Assembly: GCF_034190915.1 (NCBI RefSeq)
Contig: NW_026947486.1
Location: forward strand, 77,604,044 to 77,668,043
Source of the DNA: Cavia porcellus
Taxonomy: Eukaryota; Chordata; Mammalia; Rodentia; Caviidae
DNA: 64,000 nucleotides
Direction of reading: 5' to 3'
Shown: positions 58,020 to 64,000 of the stretch, piece after piece
How positions within the stretch are numbered: position 1 is the stretch's first letter
Layout of the letters: every line of letters starts with the position of its first letter
Position numbers and translations under genes: made by a program
Notes under the pieces: generated by a model
The model's database searches: none
Told to the model about the DNA's origin: nothing
The model's input: only the letters and a program-made list of their open reading frames with translations

Positions 58020-58189
58020 CATATAAGTGTATTTATTTATTCTATTTATTTGTTTTTGTTGAGGATCTAGCATATATATAATCCTTTCTATTTACATGTT
58101 ATATTCTCCAACAAAGAGAGTTTGTTTCTGTCCGAAATTATTTTACCCATTAAGCTCACAAATTCTAAGAGAAATTGAAAAGTAATTAA
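57580..58189. other. Unannotated AT-rich sequence with (TA)n
   Basis: Contains a (TA)n tract at 57985-58018. No gene recognised. Confidence 0.5.
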
Positions 58190-58475
58190 TTGAAGTTTTA
58201 TTTTGTTTGAGGAATCTTTATGTCATTTTCTATAAAGGTTATGTTAATTTATATTCCCAATACCAGAGAACAAGTGTTTAGGTTTTTTCCAAATCTTCGC
58301 TAGTGCTTTTCTTTAATTTGTACTCTTGATAATATCAATTCGTATTGGAGTGAGGTACTATTCCAGTTCTGATTGTGTTTTACTGATGGTTAGTGACATT
58401 AAGCATTTTACCTATACTAAAAAACATTCTGCAAAATGTCTGTTCAGATCTTTTGCCATTTCTTTAAATAGGTTT
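58190..58475 (-). mobile_element. Old L1 (L1M-type) ORF2 3' fragment, minus strand
   Basis: Antisense order typical of ancient L1: TTAATTTATATTCCCAATACC, TCTTCGCTAGTGCTTTTC, GGAGTGAGGTACTATTCC, GATGGTTAGTGACATTAAGC and TCTGTTCAGATCTTTTGCC. A (TA)n/(CA)n patch follows at 58482-58516. Confidence 0.72.
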
Positions 58476-58543
58476 TTAGAGGATATATATATATATATAT
58501 ACACACACATATATATGAAAATAAGTATATCAGAGAGGCAACT

Positions 58544-58918
58544 TGTCTTAGTTATTGTTTTCATTGCTGACATAAAATGCCCAACACCCAAAGTTGAAAT
58601 GAGAAAGGTATATTTAGCTCACATTTTGTATAGTTTTCAGTCCATAGTCAGCTGGCTCCAAGGCTAGGTTGCTTCATAGAGTAGAACACTTCATGGCTAC
58701 AGAACAAAAGCAACAAAATGCAGGAAAGAGAAAGGACAAGCCTCTTTCTGTCCCTGATATTGTGTTCAGGCTATCCATCCTAGATAGGTATGGATTCACA
58801 ACCCTAATCCCTGCATTCCATCATGAATCAACCACAAACCCTATATTTAGCCACCTCTAATGTCTGGCCTCAACAACTGCGTGAACTTTAGTGGGAAACC
58901 TTGATACAAACCGCAACA
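58544..58918 (-). mobile_element. MaLR/MT-like solo LTR, minus strand
   Basis: TGTCTTAGTTATTGTTTTCA, CCAACACCCAAAGTTGAAAT, GTATATTTAGCTCAC, CAGTCCATAGTCAGC and a terminal CCGCAACA. Closely parallels the LTR at 56700-57048. It separates the antisense and sense old L1 pieces on either side. Confidence 0.72.
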
Positions 58919-58929
58919 CATATGTAACC

Positions 58930-59465
58930 CTGTGCTATTTGTATGACTACTTACAATAGCCAAGTGAAATGAAATATAAATAAAATAAATGCAGTATACA
59001 TACAAATTAGAATACTAGTCAGCTGTAGAAAGAATGATATCCTGTCAACTGCAAAACATCGAAGGAACTGATGATTATGTAAAATAAACTTAGGCAGAAG
59101 AGAAATCTAAAGAAGTAGATCTTGTAGAAGTTGAAAGTAGAGTGGTAGTTGCCATAAGTTGGAAAGGATAGGGAAGATGAAGACATGGCAACAGTTTGGA
59201 AAGGTAGCAAGTTAAAGTTACGTAAAAAAATAAGAATTTCTAATTTGTTATTGCAAAACAGGGTGAGTATAAATAATGATAATTATGTTCATTATGTTTC
59301 AAAAGCTAGATAGAAGGACTGTGAATGTTTTTACCATAAACAAATCATAAATGATGGAGGAGATAGGTATAATTTTCCAGATTTAGACATAAGAAAACAT
59401 ACAGATGCATTGAAATGTCAGATCAAACTCCATTAATATGTGCAATTTATTATGGTTATATTCAT
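58930..59465 (+). mobile_element. Old L1 (L1M-type) 3' end, plus strand
   Basis: The end of ORF2 and 3'UTR in sense: AGTAGATCTTGTAGAAGTTG, AAAGTAGAGTGGTAGTTGCC, AGGATAGGGAAGATGAAGAC, CAGGGTGAGTATAAATAATG and GTTTCAAAAGCTAGATAGAA follow the ancient L1 3'UTR order. The antisense piece at 58190-58475 may be its inverted 5' half. Confidence 0.7.
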
Positions 59466-59965
59466 CAGTTAAAGTATATTATTTTGCAAATTAAATAATC
59501 ACATTGGCTTTTCAGTTTTTCCTATTCATGAGGACTATCTCAAAAATTTTTCTGATCAGAATTTCAGGAAAGAATAAAAAGAGGTTGAGTGGGAAAATAT
59601 TTGAAGAACCAAAGGCTAGAAAATTGCCAATTTTGGCAAGAGATATAACCATGTAGTTTCAAAATACTGAGTTACTCCATACAGAATAAGTAAAAAATAT
59701 CTTTGCAAAGAAATATCTTAGTCAAGCTTCTGAAAACTAAAAAAAAGGAAAGAAATCTTTAAATAATTAGAAATAAATGGCATTTTATCTATACAAAGAT
59801 AAAACTAGAAAACTAGAGTTATGATAAACTGATATGCTAAAACACTAAAGTAACCCACACAATAGGGAATAGAAAAAATGAAAACAAACAATACAAATGC
59901 AAAGTAAAACAATGGCATGTTCAAAGTGTAAAATGTTATTAACCACGTAGAGTATGAGGATTATA
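59466..59965. other. Unannotated A-rich sequence
   Basis: No gene or repeat recognised beyond an overall A-rich composition. Confidence 0.4.
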
Positions 59966-60361
59966 TGTTACGATTGATAGTTTGTGTCAATTTGAGAAGT
60001 ATAGAAATTAACTGAGAGACTCAGCAGGGAGGCAGGGTTCTTACTTTGTAAGTATCTTCATCCTGTGTAAAGGAAGGCAAGAAGATTTTGTGAGTGCTGC
60101 ACCCGCCCTGGAGGGGTAGGGCTGTGTAAATTATAAGGAAGAAGAGGCTGCACTTTCCCCCTTTGCTCTGGCTGCTTTTGCTTGCTGCTGCCTTGAAGCA
60201 TTGCCCTGTGCCATGCCATCCTACCTTGGAGTCAGCTGATTATGGACTGAAACCTCCACAACCTGTGAGCAAAATAAACATTTTTTTTTTTTTTTTGCCT
60301 TCATTTTGGGTTTTGGGTGGTTTTGTCCCAGCAATGAGACAAAAGTAGCCAAGATACTACA
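59966..60361 (+). mobile_element. MaLR/MT-like solo LTR, plus strand
   Basis: Begins TGTTACGATTGATAGTTTGT then GTCAATTTGAGAAG, and contains GGTAGGGCTGTGTAAATTAT. The R/U5-like part has GACTGAAACCTCCACAACC, TGAGCAAAATAAACA (polyadenylation signal AATAAA) and GTCCCAGCAATGAGAC. It ends in ...TACTACA. This is the sense orientation of the family seen in antisense at 56.7 and 58.5 kb. The minor frame at 60163-60348 is chance. Confidence 0.72.
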
Positions 60362-60489
60362 CTAATTAAAAGATAGACTGGCTAAATGGAGAGAAGAAAG
60401 GGGCAATATTGTATACATAAACAATAAACTCACTTCAAATGTAATGAAGTATGTAGGTTAAAACTAAAAGGACAATGAATTAGTGAGCT

Positions 60490-60865
60490 TTCTTATTACA
60501 GCATCTTAAATACACATCACAAAGGAAGACAGATTTATTTGGCTATTGGTTTCAGAGGATTCACTTGATGACCGGTTTCAAGGCATAAAAATCATGGCAG
60601 AAGTGTTAAGCACAGAAAAGTATTGAACCTGTGCAAGCCAGAAGACACAGAACAAAAGAGCACCAGCTATAGAGGTATCCTCCAAAGGCACACTCCAAGA
60701 AGCCTGCTTTATTTCACTGCTCGCCAATGATGTACTCACTTAGGAACTCATCACTGGATTGATCTGCTCATCAATATAGCATTCCCAAATTCTAGTCACT
60801 TTTGGTAAGCCCAAGTATTAAAATATGAGAGTTTGGGGGAAACGTTTTAGATCTTAACCTTAACA
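60490..60865 (-). mobile_element. MaLR-like solo LTR, minus strand, diverged
   Basis: TTATTACAGCATCTTAAATA, GAAGACAGATTTATTTGGCT, CATAAAAATCATGGCAGAAG and a TTAACCTTAACA end give the antisense MaLR order. Divergence is high and no clean duplication is seen. Confidence 0.6.
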
Positions 60866-62135
60866 TTCTGTTCATTGGCACAAAAAGGCTCATGAAAATC
60901 TCTTTACGCAAAATGTATTTGGCTCATTGGTAAAAGTTACTAAACTCTTAACAGATCCAGCCCTAAGGAAAAGTTCAAACTCAAAGGATTTATTGATAAC
61001 CCAGGTAAACATTTAGCTGTGAATTCCTGTAAAAATCACAAAGAACGTTAAAAACTTCCAACGTACAACGGCACAAGGTAAATATTCCTGCTCCAAGAGG
61101 GAGGAAAAGAGGGAAAGAAAAAGACCTAAACAAGACTGAAAACCAGCAGGGAACACATTGAATCTTGTAGCTCTATGTCTAGTTTCTAGGATTTGCAGTA
61201 TTAATATGTGAGCGCCAACAAATTTGGGGGGCCCTCACTATTACTTTACCAATTGCATCCCATACAGGCCTCTTGCTTGGACCTAGATCTGATTACTGCT
61301 ATTGTCTTTCGTCAGCAAATATATCACATTCCATGAACCTTCAGTATGCTTGGGTTTGAAATGCACCTTTGGCTTTACATTCATAGCTTCACACATTGAC
61401 CTTTTAGAGGTTTCTGGTGAAGATTGTGTCCTGCATACCATACTGCATAACTTCACAAGAGTTCCTCTGAAATCTGGTTTAGTGTCTACACAATGTTAGA
61501 AATCTTACATTTTGAATGTGTGAAAACTAGCACCATGAGGATGATCCCAAGATCCTCTACCAGCTTGAGTAATACTCAGCCTCACATGGGCCATGACTAC
61601 AGCATCCTGGATGACTAAAACTGAGGGGACATTTCTTTAGAGGGCATCAAGTGAATAGGGTTCCCCGAAGCTATTGTCTTAGCAAAGTCATTCATAGGTG
61701 TACGTCTTTTACATACTCTGAGATTCTGGTGGGTAAGCTCTGGCTAATTCCTGAAATACCCTGAATCATATTTTCTACTTCTTTTTGTACAAAGGAGTTT
61801 GAGTCTTTTTGATGGCATTAAACTTTCAGCAAGCATACTTTCCTTCTGTACTACTTTTTGGCCAAACTATAACTTTTTCAAATACGTGCATGCTGCTTTT
61901 TGGTTTTCATTGTCATTATAAATTAATCACTAAGCAGATAGCAGTACCCATGCCACCACCTGAATGTTGGGTTACTTTTGCTTTTATTATAGTAACATTG
62001 TGGGAAGTAAATATGACTCACTGACTATTCAGAAATGTATTGTTTATTCTCCATAGCTTCTATAATTTCTTTAGCTTTTGATTTCTAGTTTTACTAGAAA
62101 TGTTGTTGTGTCAGTATAGGATGCAAGGAATTGTT
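60866..62135. other. Unannotated sequence, possibly MaLR internal region
   Basis: More balanced in composition than the surrounding AT-rich DNA. It sits next to an antisense MaLR-like LTR, so it may be a decayed internal region, but I cannot match it. Small frames (61302-61499, 61809-62024) show no recognised domain. Confidence 0.35.
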
Positions 62136-62230
62136 ATTTATTTATTTATTTGGTACTAGGGATCAAACTCATGAACTTGCACTTGACAGACAGGCAGGTG
62201 CTTATGCCACTGAGATAAATCCAACATGCT
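62136..62230 (-). mobile_element. ID-type SINE, minus strand, with (TTTA)n tail
   Basis: A (TTAT)n tail complement (62136-62150), GGTACTAGGGATCAAACTCA (B box complement), GGCAGGTGCTTATGCCACTG and GAGATAAATCC. An older copy. Confidence 0.82.
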
Positions 62231-62399
62231 TTATGTCCCAATATATGTTCTATTTTGGAAAAAGAATCGTAGGCTGCTAAGAATAATGTGCTTTGTGTTA
62301 TTGATGGACAAAACACTTTTACCTACATTTGTGGGCTACTGAGAATATTGTGCATTGTGTCGTTGATGGGAAAAACACTTATAGCTACATGCATTCAAA

Positions 62400-63560
62400 G
62401 TAATGATTCAAATTTGATATTTATTTGCTGAGTTTTTGGTGGGTCTACCTATGTATTTGTTAGATAAGTAAACTCTCCCACTATGATTTCATCAGTGTCT
62501 ATTCTTTATGCCAATAAATTTTGTTTTATGAAATTGGTTGGACATTCTGTCCACATATACCTATAATTTGTATCTCATTATGTTCAATCTATCCTTTTTC
62601 CAATATTATTTATCTCTTGTCTGTTTTTCCTTAAAGTCAACTTTGTCTTAAAGTAGAATGTTTGATATACCAGTTGAATTGAGTAATATTTTTCATTCTC
62701 TCATTTTCAGCCTATGTGATTCTAACTGGAGGAAATAGCTTTTACACTTACAATGGTTTTACAATTACAATGATTTGGAGGTTTTCTTTTTTTCCTTTAT
62801 TTTTTTTTCATTCAATCTTTAAGTATGTGTCTTTTGAATGGGGAGTGTTAACGTTTTTCATTGAATTTTAGTATTGAGTAGTATTTAGTGATTCTGTCAT
62901 TTTTTCAGTGCTCCTTTTTTATGTTTTTCTTTTTGTTGCCCTACATTCCTTATTAGATATATTCTTTTCCATGGGATCTTTGTTGCTCTTGGCCTTATTC
63001 TCTCAGTTCAAATTCCTCCTATTTTCCACAATGGTGTTTGGTGGTCATGAGTTTCTTTAGATTCCTTTTCCCATAGAAGATTTTATTCCTCTGTATTAAT
63101 AGTTGTTATTCTTTGGGACTGGAAAATTTTATTTCATGATTTATAGTTGTTCTGATAGGTTTGCATTTATAAGTAAATTGATATTTTTCCCTAATTATAT
63201 TTGGTATTCAGCTTCTTATATATTTCCGGGAATTTTTTTTTTTTTTTTTTACTTTGATCTATCATGGGGAGTTTTTTTTTTTTTTGTGTGTGTGTGTCAG
63301 TTTGTTTGAAATACCTCATTTACCTGAGTGCCCAATTTCATCATTAGATTTGGAAAGCTCTTTGTAATGATTTCATTGAATAAATTTCTATGTTTTTTGT
63401 GCACTTCTACAACCTTTCCTTGAATCCTATAGTGCTTAAATTAGTTCTTTCAAAGTCATCTAGGAAAATTTGATTCAGTCTTTCTTAATTTCATTTACAT
63501 GGGAGGATATCACTAAGTGTTCTGCTAAATCATTCTTGTTCTTAACTCTTACATTTTGCT
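62400..63560 (-). mobile_element. Old L1 5' half (ORF2 endonuclease region and ORF1), minus strand
   Basis: Antisense words ACTCTCCCACTATGATTTCATC, TCAACTTTGTCTTAAAGTAG, TATGTGTCTTTTGAATGGGG and, further on, CTTTGTAATGATTTCATTGAATAAA follow the antisense order of the L1 endonuclease region and ORF1. No frame is open. Confidence 0.6.
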
Positions 63561-63589
63561 CTTTTATTGATCATGTGTACTTGGATGGC

Positions 63590-63780
63590 CCTAAATATGT
63601 TACAAGCAAAAAAGCTTCCTTAAATAAGGAGGGGAAGAAAGATGGAGGAGAGGGGAGGGTAATGAAGAAAAAAGAAGAATTAGGCTATATTATGTACAGG
63701 CACAAATTTCCTACAATGAAAGTGATCATTGTGTGCATCAAAACTGTATACAATAAAATTGTTTTATTTTATTTTTTATT
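63590..63780 (+). mobile_element. L1 3'UTR with polypurine tract, plus strand
   Basis: GGAGGGGAAGAAAGATGGAG, AATGAAAGTGATCATTGTGTG and CAATAAAATTG followed by a T/A-rich end match the 3' end of the inverted L1 at 16500-16620 by eye. It directly follows antisense L1 sequence, so it may be part of a rearranged copy. Confidence 0.62.
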
Positions 63781-64000
63781 TTAAAGAGAAAAATTCAAAA
63801 CAAGATGGTTAGAGAATAACAATGGTCAATACATTATATATTATTATTTTTAATTTAGTTACTCAGAGTATAAGATATCTGCATTTATTTGTCCAAACAA
63901 TAATAACACAAAATGTTTTTTTTTCAAAAAAGTAAGAGAAATTACTAGTATAGCTATTGTAACTATCTGTTATATGAAAATATGACGGTTAAATATGTGA
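63781..64000. other. Unannotated AT-rich window edge
   Basis: AT-rich, nothing recognised. Confidence 0.4.

Noticed and set aside
60163..60348. A 61-codon frame with a Leu/Ala-rich start as a secreted peptide
   Set aside because: It lies entirely inside a MaLR-like LTR and crosses its poly-A region.

Overview
This window is mammalian, very probably rodent, nuclear DNA. It is AT-rich and intron-free, and interspersed repeats fill most of it. The evidence is the combination of L1 (LINE-1) copies, tRNA-derived ID-type SINEs with RNA polymerase III A/B boxes, 7SL-derived B1-like SINEs and ERVL-MaLR-like LTRs. The ID elements have a distinctive tail after the CCTGGTACCGAT end. That may point to a castorimorph rodent, but this is a weak inference. 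I found no host protein-coding gene, no rRNA or tRNA gene and no CRISPR array. All long reading frames belong to L1 or are antisense or low-complexity shadows.

Layout. 1-8570: an old L1 (+) split by a full-length, decayed L1 (element A, 138-6180) with ~208-bp tandem promoter monomers. 8570-13360: mostly unrecognised sequence with an orphan L1 3'UTR (10430-10850) and a MaLR-like LTR. 13360-16620: an old L1 (-), then an L1 with a twin-priming 5' inversion. 17145-22455: near full-length L1 B (-) carrying an inverted pair of ID SINEs and a 5'UTR built of 72-bp and 182-bp tandem units. 22500-26134: SINEs, a hAT remnant and an old L1 3' end. 26135-27477: a 1.34-kb near-perfect palindrome. 27690-28900: old L1 (+). 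31590-35620: L1 C (-) with a ~60-bp tandem 5'UTR. 37330-45612: an old L1 (+) split by L1 D (39007-45184), which has ~167-bp monomers and two ID insertions. 46291-52991: the youngest L1, E, full length with target-site duplication (TSD), ~317-bp monomer repeat, ORF1 and ORF2 nearly open. 53-64 kb: simple repeats, five MaLR-like LTRs, a Tigger-like DNA element and old L1 pieces.

How the parts relate. The history is retrotransposition layered on retrotransposition. ORF1 (nucleic-acid chaperone) and ORF2 (endonuclease/reverse transcriptase) of L1 would have mobilised both L1 and the ID/B1 SINEs. Every L1 here is now disabled. L1 E is the least damaged, with two in-frame stops and two frameshifts in ORF2, one frameshift in ORF1, and a catalytic endonuclease Asp changed to Gly.

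Most notable points: (i) the 26.1-27.5 kb palindrome of unknown family, with arms ending TGTTGTAGTC/GACTACAACA; (ii) five L1 5' ends that carry five apparently unrelated tandem-monomer arrays; (iii) L1 3'UTRs built from ~130-145-bp degenerate tandem repeats. Family names were assigned from memory by eye. No database search was run.
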